NCBI GenBank assembly: GCA_016291905.1
Contig: JAEEZS010000009.1
Location: 186,001 to 250,000 of the forward strand
Length of the DNA: 64,000 nt
Reading direction: 5' to 3'
From: Bacteroidaceae bacterium
GTDB taxonomy: Bacteria; Bacteroidota; Bacteroidia; Bacteroidales; Bacteroidaceae
Position 1 is the first letter of the stretch, and each line of letters opens with the position of its first letter. Position numbers and translations under genes: made by a program. Shown piece after piece: positions 36,780 through 46,130 of this stretch. The notes under the pieces are model-generated. The model searched no databases. It saw nothing but the letters and a program-made list of their open reading frames with translations, and was not told the origin of the DNA.

Positions 36780-37445
36780 ATGAAAAGTCTATTCATGAAA
36801 TTAGCCTTCCTGTTGATGGTATTGGCTGTATATCCCGTGACTTCAAATGCAGAGAGTAATGCCCTGCCCAAAGCCCTGAAGAAAGAGTTCAAAGCAAAGA
36901 AGAAGGAACTCAAGAAAGGCAAATGGGAGATCTATGGCAGCGACCGCACAGCCGATGTAGTCTTAATGAACCACTACAAGAAACTCAACGAACTAGGCGA
37001 GGATGCCGTTGTCATCATGGGCACAGCCACTTCGCCCGTCAAACGTATTCTTCGCATCCAAGCCCAAACCGATGCCGGACAGCGTTATGCCCAACAGGCT
37101 GGCAGTGAAATTCAAGGACGCGCCATACAAGATGACCAGCAGTTCGAGGAAGATCCATCGCAATCATTCTCTCATTTCTGCTCTGTCTATGAAACCAAGA
37201 TCCAACAAGAAATCAAGGGCGAACTAAAAGAAAGCTACTCTATCATCCGCACCATAAAGGGAACTGTAAATGGAAAAAAGGGAGACGTGTATGAAATGCA
37301 GACATACTACATCGTAGATCCCAAAGGCGCTTCCCAAGCCCGTATTCGTGCATTAGAGGCAGCAGCCAACGAGTCTGAAGCTGCCCGAAAAATTGCCGAG
37401 AGAATTTCCTCCTTTGTAAAGGATGATTCTGACGACGAACAATAA
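36780..37445 (+). CDS. Secreted hypothetical protein, first gene of a three-gene operon
   Basis: 221 residues with a signal peptide (cleavage near SNAE; a second ATG at 36795 is also possible). A very basic stretch of alternating Lys (KKEFKAKKKELKKGKWEI) is followed by a mixed alpha/beta body and a C-terminal helix rich in Ala and Glu (RIRALEAAANESEAARKIAERI). The body has a RILRIQAQTDAGQRYAQQAGSEIQGR segment resembling the helical part of LPP20-type proteins. No catalytic motif is evident and I do not recognise a named family. The next gene begins 20 bp later. Confidence 0.7.
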   Translation: MKSLFMKLAFLLMVLAVYPVTSNAESNALPKALKKEFKAKKKELKKGKWEIYGSDRTADVVLMNHYKKLNELGEDAVVIMGTATSPVKRILRIQAQTDAGQRYAQQAGSEIQGRAIQDDQQFEEDPSQSFSHFCSVYETKIQQEIKGELKESYSIIRTIKGTVNGKKGDVYEMQTYYIVDPKGASQARIRALEAAANESEAARKIAERISSFVKDDSDDEQ

Positions 37446-37465
37446 CCAAGGAGCAAGAACAACCC

Positions 37466-39355
37466 ATGAGAAGCAACGCTGTTATTTCTTCCGTCTTTTT
37501 TCTACTTTGTTTGCTTTTTTCCACCCTCACCCTCACCGCTCAGGACATTGAGGAAATCAAATACAGCCCTGACTACCTTTGTGGGGAAGGTCGTGGGGAA
37601 TCGCTACGTGAAGCCGACAACGAGGCGCTTCGTGACCTCATAAGCAAAATCTCCGTTTCTGTTCAAAGTGATTACTCCGACGTCACCTCCACCATTATTA
37701 ACGGAAATGACTATAACGTCAATTCTGCCGTCAAAATGGTGGTCAACACCTACTCTCAGGCCACTTTGCAGAACACCGAGCGCGTTGTCATCAATGATGA
37801 GCCCGATGCCTACGTTGTTCGCTACGTGAAACGCTCGGATGTGGAAAAGATCTTTGAAAGTCGCAAGCACAAACTGATGGACATGGTAGCAAGCGCCGAA
37901 AAAGCCGAGCGTAACGCAAAAATTGACGACGCCCTGCGCTACTATTATTGGGGCTACTGCTTGCTTCAGAGCCTTCCCAACGAGAACGAAGTCGTCACGC
38001 CTGGCGGCAAGCTGCTTATCAATTACATTCCCGAGAAGATGAACGCCATTTTCAACGGGCTACGCGTCAACAAGATCAAGGAAGAAGGCAATTACGTTGA
38101 TCTTGAAATACTTTATAAAGGAATGCCTGTCACAAGCATCGACTATACCTATTTCGATGGTCTCGACTGGAGCAACCTTTACAGTGCCCGCGATGGCAGG
38201 GGAGTCTTAGAAATGCGCCCGGGAGCAGCCACCGACAATCTCCGCATCAAGTGTGAATATGAGTATGTCGGTGAAGCGCATATTGACAAAGAAATAGCCA
38301 CTGTCGTCAGTATCATGAAAGGGAAGGTCTTCCGCAATTCCACCCTTGGTGTCACTGAAGGCACAGCTTTTTCAGAGGATTCTGACCTGATTGCCGGTTC
38401 CACAACGGAAGAAGGAGACAAAGCATCTGTGACTGCTGATGCCGACACGCCCGACTTCTCTGAAATATCCTTATCTGATTTCGAAAAACTGATTCCCAAG
38501 CCAGAAGGTGAACTGTTATTATTGTCCGACGAAGAGGCTGCGCCCTATAAAGAAACCATTGAGCGCGTCATCAAAGCTATCGAAACCAAGCGATACCGCA
38601 GTGTTGACGATTGCTTCACAGCTGATGGACTGGACATTTTCGACCGCCTTGTTCATTACGGCAATGCGCGCATTGTTGGAGAGCCCCAATACTCCTTCTT
38701 CACCATCGGCACCGAAGAAGTCACATGCCGTAGTATCCCGATGAACTTCTCGTTCAAAGGCAATGGCCGCCAATTTGTGGAAAACATTACATTCACGTTC
38801 AACGACAAGAAGAAAATTGATTGCCTTGCTTTCGGACTTGATGAAAAAGCCGCTGAAGATATCCTCCACCATGCCAAATGGGGCGAAGAAGCCCGCAAGA
38901 TTCTTACAGAATTCCTTGAGAACTACAAAACAGCCTATTCCCTCAAGCGTCTCGACTACCTGCAGCAAATCTTCGACGAGAACGCCGTCATCATTACAGG
39001 CAAAGTGGTCAAAAAAGCCCCGCCCAGCGGTGATAACCAGAAATTCTATGCCAACAACAGATTCGTCCAGTTGACGCGACAGTCCAAGCAGGAATACATG
39101 AAAAATCTTGAACGCAGCTTCAACAGCAAGGAGTTTATCAACATCCGCTTTGCAGAAAATGATGTCGTCAAGGCAGGAAGAGGCGGCGAGATTTATGGCA
39201 TTCAAATCCGTCAGGATTACTACTCAAACAACTACGGCGACACGGGTTACCTTTTCTTGATGGTCGACCTTAACGATCCGAAGAACCCCATTATCAAAGT
39301 TCGCGTGTGGAATCCCGAGCGTGATCCCGATTTCCAAGGCGTCGCAAGTTTCTGA
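37466..39355 (+). CDS. Secreted LPP20-like protein
   Basis: 629 residues with a signal peptide (to about TAQ, residue 25). Residues 30-160 have the LPP20-type pattern: a G.GRGESLREADNEALRDLISKISVSVQSDY helix followed by beta strands and VVRYVKRSDVEKIFESRK, then a helical hairpin (KAERNAKIDDALRYYYWGYCLL). The middle and C-terminal parts look like further alpha/beta domains with a linker around residues 290-340 rich in Ser, Glu and Asp. The end segment (YSNNYGDTGYLFLMVDLNDP) resembles a cystatin/NTF2-like domain. Function unknown; likely periplasmic or outer-membrane linked. Confidence 0.7.
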   Translation: MRSNAVISSVFFLLCLLFSTLTLTAQDIEEIKYSPDYLCGEGRGESLREADNEALRDLISKISVSVQSDYSDVTSTIINGNDYNVNSAVKMVVNTYSQATLQNTERVVINDEPDAYVVRYVKRSDVEKIFESRKHKLMDMVASAEKAERNAKIDDALRYYYWGYCLLQSLPNENEVVTPGGKLLINYIPEKMNAIFNGLRVNKIKEEGNYVDLEILYKGMPVTSIDYTYFDGLDWSNLYSARDGRGVLEMRPGAATDNLRIKCEYEYVGEAHIDKEIATVVSIMKGKVFRNSTLGVTEGTAFSEDSDLIAGSTTEEGDKASVTADADTPDFSEISLSDFEKLIPKPEGELLLLSDEEAAPYKETIERVIKAIETKRYRSVDDCFTADGLDIFDRLVHYGNARIVGEPQYSFFTIGTEEVTCRSIPMNFSFKGNGRQFVENITFTFNDKKKIDCLAFGLDEKAAEDILHHAKWGEEARKILTEFLENYKTAYSLKRLDYLQQIFDENAVIITGKVVKKAPPSGDNQKFYANNRFVQLTRQSKQEYMKNLERSFNSKEFINIRFAENDVVKAGRGGEIYGIQIRQDYYSNNYGDTGYLFLMVDLNDPKNPIIKVRVWNPERDPDFQGVASF

Positions 39356-39393
39356 GAAGGAAAAAACAACATCAAATTGATATTCTATAAAGC

Positions 39394-41568
39394 ATGAATC
39401 ACACTATGAAACCAAAGTCGCTACTGATTTCTTTTCTTCTATTCGGTCTTTTCGTCCTACCCGCAAAGGCACAGAACGACGATTTCAAGGCTTTCCGCGA
39501 AAAAATGCTGGGAAACTACAGCGATTTCCGAAAAGGACTGCTTGATGAATACGCCGATTTCCTTGACCAAGCCTGGACGAACCTTGAGGAATTTAAGAAA
39601 TTCGAAAAGAAAAGCGAGCCCAAACTGGATAAACCGCCTGTGGCTGACCCTGCGGCAAAAAAGCCCACATTCAAGCCCATGGCTAAGCCTAAGCCCAAAC
39701 CAAAGCCAGAGCCTAAGCCTGTGGTGAAGCCCGAGCCACAACCCGAGCCTCAAAAAAAGCCTGTTATCGACGAGCCTAAGAAGGAACCCGAAAAGGAGCC
39801 CGTTATCGACGAGCCTAAGAAGGAACCCGAAAAGGAGCCCGTTATCGACGAGCCTAAGAAGGAACCCGAAAAGGAGCCCGTTATCGACGAGCCCGAGAAG
39901 GAACCCGAAAAGGAACCCGTCATTGAAGAACCAGAGAAGGAACCTGAAAAGGAACCCGTCATTGACGAGCCAGAGAAGGAACCTGAAAAGGAGCCTGTCA
40001 TTGAAGAGCCAGAGAAGGAACCTGAAAAGGAACCCGTCATTGAACCTGAGCCAAAGAAGGAAGAGCCAGTTGTTGAGCCCAAGCCAAAGAAGGAACCGAA
40101 ACCGAAGGCAGAGCCCAAGCCAAAGAAGGAACCGAAACCTAAGGCAGAACCTAAGCCTAAGAAGGAACCCAAGCTTAAGGCAGAACCTAAGCCCAAGAAA
40201 GAACCGAAGCCTAAGGCAGAGCCCAAACCAAAGAAAGAACCGAAGCCGAAGGCAGAACCTAAGCCTAAAGCTGAACCCAAACCCAAGGCTGAGCCAAAGC
40301 CGAAGGCAGAACCTAAGCCTAAGGCTGAGCCAAAGCCAAAGGCTGAGCCTAAACCCAAAGCAGAGCCGAAACCTAAAACTGAGCCAAAGCCTAAAGCTGA
40401 GCCAAAGCCTAAAGCTGAGCCAAAGCCTGTGGTGAAGCCTGCGCCCACTCCCGACCCCCTCACCATAAAGAAGCCCCAACCGCCGGTAGAGTTCTCCCTT
40501 TACGGTATCCCCTTCTCCATTCCACAGGTGAAACTGGAAGGAAACCTCGGCTCGGGCGACCGTGCCAAAGTAGTCAAGTATTGGAAGATGCTGCTGAAGG
40601 CCGACATGCAGAAAAGCGTCGAGGCCCTTTCGCAAGCCTCCAAATCCTATAGCCTCGGAAGCTGGTGCACGCTGAAGGCCGTCGAGACCTTCGCCTCAAA
40701 GTGCGTCCAGCCTGGCGACATCGCTGCACAGCGCACCCTCACCCATTTCCTCATGGTCAGCCTCGGCTACGACGTCCGCATAGCTACAGGCGGCAATGCC
40801 GTTGCCCTGCTCGTACCCTTTGACGAGATGGTCTATGCCAATCCCTACTTCAACATCAACGGGAAGCTCTACTACATGTATCCCGCTGATGCCATCCCAC
40901 AGAGCGTAGGTGTCCAGACGTGCTCCATCCCCAGCGACAAGGACCTCGGCAGCACCTTCGACCTCGTCATCAATCCCGGTTATCGCCTGCCCGCCGACCC
41001 CCTGCCCTACTCCGTCAGTCACGACGAGCTGCGCCTGGAGGGAAGCATCAACAGGAACCTCATCAATCTGATGAAGGACTACCCCATGACGCTCATTCCC
41101 TGTTACGCCTCCTCCAACCCCGACGAGGACGTCCGTCACAACATCCTTGAGCAGCTGCGCCCGCAGATTGAGGAGATGGACCCCCTCACCGCCGCCAACG
41201 AGCTGCTCCACTTCGTGCAGAAAGCCTTCCAGTACAAGACCGATGCCGAGCAGTTTGGCACAGGCATTGAGAAGACATTCTTCTGCGAGGAGATGTTCTA
41301 CTATCCCTTCTGCGACTGCGAGGACCGTGCCGTTCTCTACTCCTACCTCGTCCACAACCTTCTCGGCTTCGACGTGGTGCTGCTTGAGTATCCCGGCCAC
41401 GAATGTACGGCTGTTGCCTTCCCCGAGCCACTCACCGGCTCAGCCACGTCCATCACCTATCAAGGCCGCACGTGGTACATCTGCGACCCCACCTACATCG
41501 GCTCCGACATCGGCATGTGCATCCCCCGCTACGTCTCCGTCCAGCCCCAAGTCTCCACGTGGTATTAA
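39394..41568 (+). CDS. Secreted Lys/Pro/Glu-rich repeat protein with transglutaminase-like C-terminus
   Basis: 724 residues; starts at 39394 or at the ATG at 39406. A signal peptide ending PAKAQ and a short helical region are followed by a long low-complexity zone (about residues 90-350): seven 13-residue copies of PVI[DE]EP[KE]KEPEKE, then KPKAEPKPK repeats. The C-terminal 370 residues form a globular domain ending with [23 protein letters not shown] and YICDPTY, an order of Cys, His and Asp typical of transglutaminase-like proteases. The linker is like that of proteins that span the periplasm. Crosslinking or cleaving activity is inferred from these residues only. Confidence 0.78.
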   Translation: MNHTMKPKSLLISFLLFGLFVLPAKAQNDDFKAFREKMLGNYSDFRKGLLDEYADFLDQAWTNLEEFKKFEKKSEPKLDKPPVADPAAKKPTFKPMAKPKPKPKPEPKPVVKPEPQPEPQKKPVIDEPKKEPEKEPVIDEPKKEPEKEPVIDEPKKEPEKEPVIDEPEKEPEKEPVIEEPEKEPEKEPVIDEPEKEPEKEPVIEEPEKEPEKEPVIEPEPKKEEPVVEPKPKKEPKPKAEPKPKKEPKPKAEPKPKKEPKLKAEPKPKKEPKPKAEPKPKKEPKPKAEPKPKAEPKPKAEPKPKAEPKPKAEPKPKAEPKPKAEPKPKTEPKPKAEPKPKAEPKPVVKPAPTPDPLTIKKPQPPVEFSLYGIPFSIPQVKLEGNLGSGDRAKVVKYWKMLLKADMQKSVEALSQASKSYSLGSWCTLKAVETFASKCVQPGDIAAQRTLTHFLMVSLGYDVRIATGGNAVALLVPFDEMVYANPYFNINGKLYYMYPADAIPQSVGVQTCSIPSDKDLGSTFDLVINPGYRLPADPLPYSVSHDELRLEGSINRNLINLMKDYPMTLIPCYASSNPDEDVRHNILEQLRPQIEEMDPLTAANELLHFVQKAFQYKTDAEQFGTGIEKTFFCEEMFYYPFCDCEDRAVLYSYLVHNLLGFDVVLLEYPGHECTAVAFPEPLTGSATSITYQGRTWYICDPTYIGSDIGMCIPRYVSVQPQVSTWY
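39763..40047 (+). repeat. 39 bp coding repeat in the Lys/Pro/Glu-rich gene
   Basis: Units begin with GTTATCGACGAG at 39763, 39802, 39841 and 39880, exactly 39 bp apart; the first three copies look identical at DNA level. Later copies diverge at third positions, and a different shorter KPKAEP repeat continues to about 40440. Confidence 0.9.
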
Positions 41569-41604
41569 GGAGGGAAGCCTATCAATCATCAATAACAACA
41601 AAAG

Positions 41605-41637
41605 CAAAGGCACGGACGTTACTTGTTCGTGCCTTTG
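41605..41637 (+). terminator. Hairpin terminator after the transglutaminase-like gene
   Basis: CAAAGGCACG (41605-41614) pairs with CGTGCCTTTG (41628-41637). The T run after it is short (TTCATC). Confidence 0.7.
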
Positions 41638-41679
41638 TTCATCTAAGAAATAAGGAAAAGGAAAAAAGTTGTTCTTTTT

Positions 41680-41711
41680 CTTGCAATTCCATTTTAATCA
41701 TACTACATTTG
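41680..41711 (+). promoter_or_regulatory. Promoter of the BACON lipoprotein transcript
   Basis: CTTG (near-consensus -33; 41680-41683), a 20 bp spacer and TACATTTG (-7; 41704-41711). It would give a leader of roughly 310 bases. Confidence 0.65.
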
Positions 41712-41716
41712 CAGCG

Positions 41717-42030
41717 AAATTTGAATTACATCTTAATAGAAAAACTGCATTTTAGTTCAAAGATAAATGTTAAATCAAAACAGATTGCCTATGAGGTAAA
41801 ATACAATAGGACATAGGAAGAAGCGTCCACTTTTATTCTTGTATTCCGACAATTGGGGAATTTGAAGAAACAATCAAGAACTTAAGTAGATGGTTCACGC
41901 TGATGGCGTGGGCATTTACGAGTTTAAGATTGTCAGGTTATCCCCAATACCTCGGAATACGTAGACGAAGTAAAATGTCCACGTTTTTATTTACATTCAA
42001 AAACATAAAGAAACAAAAACAAATAACACT
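41717..42030 (+). ncRNA. Candidate structured leader RNA upstream of the BACON gene
   Basis: The region holds a closing helix in two parts: GTATTCCG (41841-41848) with CGGAATAC (41953-41960), and ATTGGGG (41852-41858) with CCCCAAT (41942-41948), separated by a small internal loop. Inside lies a hairpin CACGC-TGATG-GCGTG (41896-41910). The 3' arm of that hairpin can pair instead with a downstream TAAAATGTCCACG (41971-41983). Exclusive pairings suggest a switch, but no known riboswitch was recognised, and a DNA-level role of the inverted repeat is possible. Confidence 0.45.
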
Positions 42031-44313
42031 ATGAAAAAAGTTTTCTCTCTATTTGCTACTTTAGCATTGCTACTCTTTTCCTGTCAGCAGGAGCCTATGA
42101 TTGAAGACGATGGTCGTATTGTCCTTAGTATCCAGAAAGAAGGCAAAAAAGTTGAAACATCCTCCATCGACTTCATTGGCGAAGGAGGAACTATTGAGGT
42201 AGGTCTTACTTGCAAAGGAGACTGGACAGTTAATGCAGCTCCTTCCTCATGGCTATCTGTTAGCCCCACATCTGGTACGGATGATGCCACGCTCTCCGTT
42301 AAGGCACTTGTTAATACCGACCGTGATTCCCGTCTTGGAGCCGTCATTGTCACTTGCGGTGATGAAAACACCACACTAACTGTTACACAGAGCGGCACAT
42401 GGCTCGAACTTTCTACCGACAGTCTGCTTTTTGCTTCTGCAGGAGGAGCTGACACCTTGAAGCTTTCATCTAATGTGGTATGGAAGGTTATCACAGAAGA
42501 AAGCTGGTTGAAAGTCTCAACTGCTTCTGGCAAAGGTGATGCCACGCTTGTCGTTACAGCTGCCGACAACGCCTCTCCGTCTTCCCGCAAAGGAAATATC
42601 ACTATTTCTTCCGACGGCTATAATTTGCCAATAACCATTATACAAGATGCCCGCTATCTTATAATAGAAACGGAGACTATTCATTTTGCCAATGAAGGAG
42701 GTCGCTACGAAGTTTCTGTTGATGACGATGGAACCTTCGATGTCACATCAGATGTGGAATGGCTAGCATTTGAAAAACAAGAAAATGGCTTTACCGTCGT
42801 TGCAGCTGAAAATGCCACGCCCGACACTCGAAATGCCACCATCACCGTGTTTCTTTCCGACCTTACTGAGGGAACAATGGAGCGGACAATATCTGCCTCA
42901 CAGGATTCACGCTACCTGAATGTTGGGACATCCTACACTCATTTCGACAATGCCGGGGGAAGAAGCGAGGCTATTGCTGTTGATTGCAACGGAACATTCG
43001 ATGTTAGAAGCGATGTGGACTGGCTAACGTTTGAGAAGCATGAAGACTATTTTATTGCTACTGCAACTGATAACGCCACGCCTTATACCCGCAATGCCAC
43101 TATAACTGTGTATCTCTCCGACCTTGCCGAAGGTACTTTAGAACGGACAATTTCTGTCTCACAGGATGCACGTTATTTGAATGTGGGAACTACCTCTATT
43201 CGTTTTGTCAGTACGGGAGGAAGTGAGTCAATTCTGGTCGAATGCAACGGCGTATTTGATGTAAAGAGTGATGCGGAATGGTTAGAATATGAGAGGCAGG
43301 AAGGTTCATTCATTGTTATTGCAACAGATAATGCCACTCTAAACCTACGCAATACCACTATTACCGTGTTCCTCTCTGACCTTCTCGAAGGAACGCTGGA
43401 GCGCACAATCAGCGTCTCACAGGATGCACGTTATTTGAATGTGGGAACAACATCGATTCGTTTTGCCAATGCAAAAGGAAAAAGCGAAGTAATTTCCGTC
43501 GATTGTAATGGCATATTTGAAGTGAAGAGCGATGCAGACTGGCTGACTTTTGAAAAGCAGGAGAACTCATTTTTCGCCATTGTCGCTGAAAATACTACGC
43601 CTTATAGCCGCGATGCCACCATCACTGTATCCCTATCCGACCTTACCGAGGGGATATTGGAGCAAAAGATTGTTGTTGTTCAGGATGGAGCCCCTTTAGG
43701 AGAAGAGAATGGCCATGAATGGGTTAACTTAGGGCTTCCGTCAGGTTTGCTTTGGGCTGTATGCAATGTCGGAGCCAACACTTCCGAGGACTATGGTTTC
43801 TACTTTGCTTGGGGCGAGATTACAACGAGGGGAGCCTATGGCTCGGCAGAAGAATACAAATGGTGCGAACTATTCTCTGAAAATCTAACGGAAAGACTAA
43901 CGAAATACAATACCATTGGTTCCTATGGCATAGTTGATAATAAGACCGTCCTCGATCTTTCCGATGATGCCGCCCATACCAATTGGGGTGGAAGCTGGCG
44001 TATGCCCTCCCCAGAAGAGTGGAACGAACTTCAGAATAATTGCACGTGGACCTTTACAAGGCAAAACGATGTGACAGGATATAAGGTTACAAGCATAAAA
44101 AACGGCAACTCTATCTTTCTCCCCGCTGCAGGCTACAAAAACAACAATAGCATTTTCCAAGATAAACGGCGCGGCCTTTATTGGTCGTCGTCTATTTGCG
44201 AGAGTGACCCGCGCAATGCGTGGTTCCTTTTCTTTGATGCAAGCACCATAGGCTGCTATGGTAAATTTGAACGTTGGAGTGGTATCACTGTGCGCCCCGT
44301 CTGTCGCCCGTAG
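42031..44313 (+). CDS. BACON-domain lipoprotein with C-terminal FISUMP-like domain
   Basis: 760 residues. The signal ends in the lipobox LLFSC, so it is a surface or outer-membrane lipoprotein. At least six BACON-like Ig repeats of about 80-90 residues follow, with the W-L-x-V/F and V-T-Q/S-Q-D end motifs (for example DWTVNAAPSSWLSVSPTSG, SVSQDARYLNVGT). The last 200 residues (WVNLGLPSGLLWAVCNVGA, DDAAHTNWGGSWRMPSPEEW, IFLPAAGYKN, YWSSS, ITVRPVCRP) form the Fibrobacter major paralogous-type domain. BACON domains are thought to bind carbohydrate or mucin. It stands alone, apart from any SusCD pair. Confidence 0.85.
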   Translation: MKKVFSLFATLALLLFSCQQEPMIEDDGRIVLSIQKEGKKVETSSIDFIGEGGTIEVGLTCKGDWTVNAAPSSWLSVSPTSGTDDATLSVKALVNTDRDSRLGAVIVTCGDENTTLTVTQSGTWLELSTDSLLFASAGGADTLKLSSNVVWKVITEESWLKVSTASGKGDATLVVTAADNASPSSRKGNITISSDGYNLPITIIQDARYLIIETETIHFANEGGRYEVSVDDDGTFDVTSDVEWLAFEKQENGFTVVAAENATPDTRNATITVFLSDLTEGTMERTISASQDSRYLNVGTSYTHFDNAGGRSEAIAVDCNGTFDVRSDVDWLTFEKHEDYFIATATDNATPYTRNATITVYLSDLAEGTLERTISVSQDARYLNVGTTSIRFVSTGGSESILVECNGVFDVKSDAEWLEYERQEGSFIVIATDNATLNLRNTTITVFLSDLLEGTLERTISVSQDARYLNVGTTSIRFANAKGKSEVISVDCNGIFEVKSDADWLTFEKQENSFFAIVAENTTPYSRDATITVSLSDLTEGILEQKIVVVQDGAPLGEENGHEWVNLGLPSGLLWAVCNVGANTSEDYGFYFAWGEITTRGAYGSAEEYKWCELFSENLTERLTKYNTIGSYGIVDNKTVLDLSDDAAHTNWGGSWRMPSPEEWNELQNNCTWTFTRQNDVTGYKVTSIKNGNSIFLPAAGYKNNNSIFQDKRRGLYWSSSICESDPRNAWFLFFDASTIGCYGKFERWSGITVRPVCRP
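43156..43448 (+). repeat. Recent internal duplication in the BACON gene
   Basis: A 35 bp identical segment occurs at 43156-43190 and 43414-43448, 258 bp (86 codons) apart, at the boundary of two BACON repeats. The surrounding repeat units are diverged, so the boundary looks recently copied or kept by gene conversion. Confidence 0.85.
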
Positions 44314-44483
44314 TCAAGTTTCTTCACCGACAGGTTAAAAACGCCAATAATTGTTCGTTTTATGGGAGGGACATTTTTGGGAAAATGGGAAAAACTTCAC
44401 CAAGGCTTGTACATTGATATTACTAGGGACGAGAGAAACACTCTGGAACTGAAAAAAGACAAACAGATTACTCAACATTCATT

Positions 44484-45278
44484 ATGAATATGGGGAAAAA
44501 AATATTTGTCGATGGTGGAATATGTATTAATACACAGTATTTTACGTGTGTCAATATAGGTGCTGGGTATGGTAAAATGGAGGATGCCGAAATCCTAATG
44601 CCCAAAACATTTCTGGATGGAGAGAGGTGCTTAATAATCGATGATGAGCACCCACAATCCATGTTTAACGAATACTATGCCCGATCTTTTGTTGTATCTT
44701 CTTATATTGGAGCAGAATTAATCACAAAAGACTATTCTTTATGTTTTTTAGAATTACAGAAGGGATTAAATGATATTAAAAGAATCGCTGAGGTAGATTT
44801 GCCAATTATTGCAGAATTAAAATCGTCATTGAGAAGAATGCTTTACATCAATGCAATAACAATACTTGATTCATTCATCTGCTCTATCATTATAGCTCGA
44901 ATAATAAGGAATGAAAATGCTTTTATCGGTTATTACAAAAAATTGATTTCTAATAATGTAAAAATGAAATTGGAAAAATATCTTTTTCAAGAGGAGAGAG
45001 GCAAATGGGAAATGGAGATTATAAAGGAGATAATGCATACTTCTTATGAAAATATGGATAGAATAAAGGAGAGCTTTAAAGCCATGGATCTTTCATGCCC
45101 ACAAGACAAGAGGGGAGTAATGTCGGCACATTTTCGCAACAGGAATCTTTTTGTCCATCGAAATGGAAAAACAAAGAATGGCACGATAATGGAAGTAGAT
45201 AATATAAAAATGAAGGCAGTTGTAAATGATGTGGAGAATTTTGCAATTCAGATAATGGAAATAGTAAATGACATGTGA
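44484..45278 (+). CDS. AT-rich HEPN-like protein
   Basis: 264 residues, strikingly richer in Lys, Ile and Asn than its neighbours. The N-terminal third (KIFVDGGICINTQYFTCVNIG) looks like beta strands. The remainder is helical: SLRRMLYINAITILDSFICSIIIARII is the first long helix and RNRNLFVHRNGKT contains the RN-x3-H pattern of HEPN ribonuclease domains. HEPN proteins are common RNases in toxin-antitoxin and phage-defence systems, but many RN-x-H proteins only bind substrates. Base composition and position beside the DUF3990 cassette suggest transfer. The family call is by motif only. Confidence 0.55.
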   Translation: MNMGKKIFVDGGICINTQYFTCVNIGAGYGKMEDAEILMPKTFLDGERCLIIDDEHPQSMFNEYYARSFVVSSYIGAELITKDYSLCFLELQKGLNDIKRIAEVDLPIIAELKSSLRRMLYINAITILDSFICSIIIARIIRNENAFIGYYKKLISNNVKMKLEKYLFQEERGKWEMEIIKEIMHTSYENMDRIKESFKAMDLSCPQDKRGVMSAHFRNRNLFVHRNGKTKNGTIMEVDNIKMKAVVNDVENFAIQIMEIVNDM

Positions 45279-45644
45279 TATTGTTACTCAGCTTACCCTC
45301 TTTCTTTTAAAAAGATTACAACTGATTGTTAACTATGTTTTAACGCATTACAAGAAGAATGGATTAAACATAATCGGTGGCATATTCTGTCGTTCCCTTT
45401 GCCATGTAAGTAATAATAGTATGGGAAATCTTTTTTTATCTAATTTCGATTAACGCCATCTACTACGGGCATAGAGAGCGTTATTCATCATTTTTATCAT
45501 ATTGAAAGGCAGCAAATAAAGTTTACTTCTTTGCTTACATATTTTACACAGCATTTGATGATTTCCTTAAATCCCTATTGAGATTTAATTAAGTCACAGC
45601 CGGGATTTTATTAATTCACAATTATGAATTAAGAAAAGGGAAAG
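45279..45644. other. AT-rich gene-free region
   Basis: About 365 bp of AT-rich sequence after the HEPN-like gene. No convincing gene, promoter or repeat; short stretches such as the mirrored TTAATTCACAATTATGAATTAA near 45610-45632 are weak palindromes only. It may be decayed accessory DNA. Confidence 0.5.
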
Positions 45645-45668
45645 CAAAAAAGGAAGACCGAAGTCTTT
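45645..45668 (-). terminator. UUCG-loop terminator, minus strand
   Basis: On the minus strand AAGAC-TTCG-GTCTT (45654-45667) followed closely by T6 (45645-45650): a C(UUCG)G tetraloop hairpin and U run. It would end transcripts coming from the small gene at 45752 or the DUF3990 cassette beyond it. Confidence 0.8.
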
Positions 45669-45751
45669 CAGAAAAAAACAGCATTTGCAATGCTTATATG
45701 GAAATACTGCGTCAGAGTAATCCCATTTCCTTGACAATGGCTTTCATAGCA

Positions 45752-45886
45752 TTATCCTTTTTCACTTGATGCGTCTGCTTTATCGTTTATATAGAGGATT
45801 GCTATCACCATGTCGTTCATCGAAATGATGACGTTGCAGGTGATAGCTCTTGTTGCTGCCTGAACGGATACGCTGGGCTTTGCCAT
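45752..45886 (-). CDS. Possible small protein between repeat copy 1 and a terminator
   Basis: An open frame of 44 codons from the ATG at 45886 (MAKPSVSVQAATRAITCNVI, then IISMNDMVIAILYINDKADASSEKG). It starts 8 bp downstream of repeat copy 1 and ends before the UUCG terminator, the same placing relative to the repeat as the DUF3990 operon has to copy 2. No family is recognised; it may be a remnant. Confidence 0.35.
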   Translation of the reverse strand: MAKPSVSVQAATRAITCNVIISMNDMVIAILYINDKADASSEKG

Positions 45887-45893
45887 CGTCCTG

Positions 45894-46130
45894 AAATTCG
45901 TGTTTTTTGATGTTTTTTGCGAAAACAGGCCAACACCTACCTTTTTGTCCTTAACATGCATGGAAATAGCGCCTTAAATACGGTAAGTGTTGCTTAAACA
46001 CTTACCTAACACTTACCTAACACCTACCTAACACTTACCTCAACACCTCATTTTTGTTGATTATAGAGCAGAAGTTTTCGTGGTAGGAGTACGATTAGGA
46101 GTAAGTTCCATTCTTTGTGCCCAACTTTTC
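45894..46130. repeat. Long direct repeat, copy 1
   Basis: About 237 bp aligning in the same orientation with 47282-47508. Shared landmarks in order: TTTTTTGATGTTTTTT-type start, GCGAAAACAGGCCAACAC, an 11 bp-period block of CACTTACCTAA (about 45997-46045), CATTTTTGT.GATTATA.AGCAGAA, GGTAGGAG.AC.ATTAGGAGT and CATTCTTTGTG.CCAACTTTT at the end. By eye roughly four in five positions agree; the main length difference is one or two extra 11 bp units here. Confidence 0.9.

Noticed and set aside
39457..40635. Long antisense open frames opposite the Lys/Pro/Glu-rich gene (one of 392 and one of 238 codons)
   Set aside because: They are the mirror of the coding repeats (Leu/Arg-rich or Gly/Ser/Phe-rich low complexity) with no domain, and the plus-strand gene is well supported.
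41717..42030. 6S RNA or known riboswitch in the BACON leader
   Set aside because: The stem arrangement lacks the long rod with a central bubble of 6S RNA, and no conserved aptamer core was recognised.
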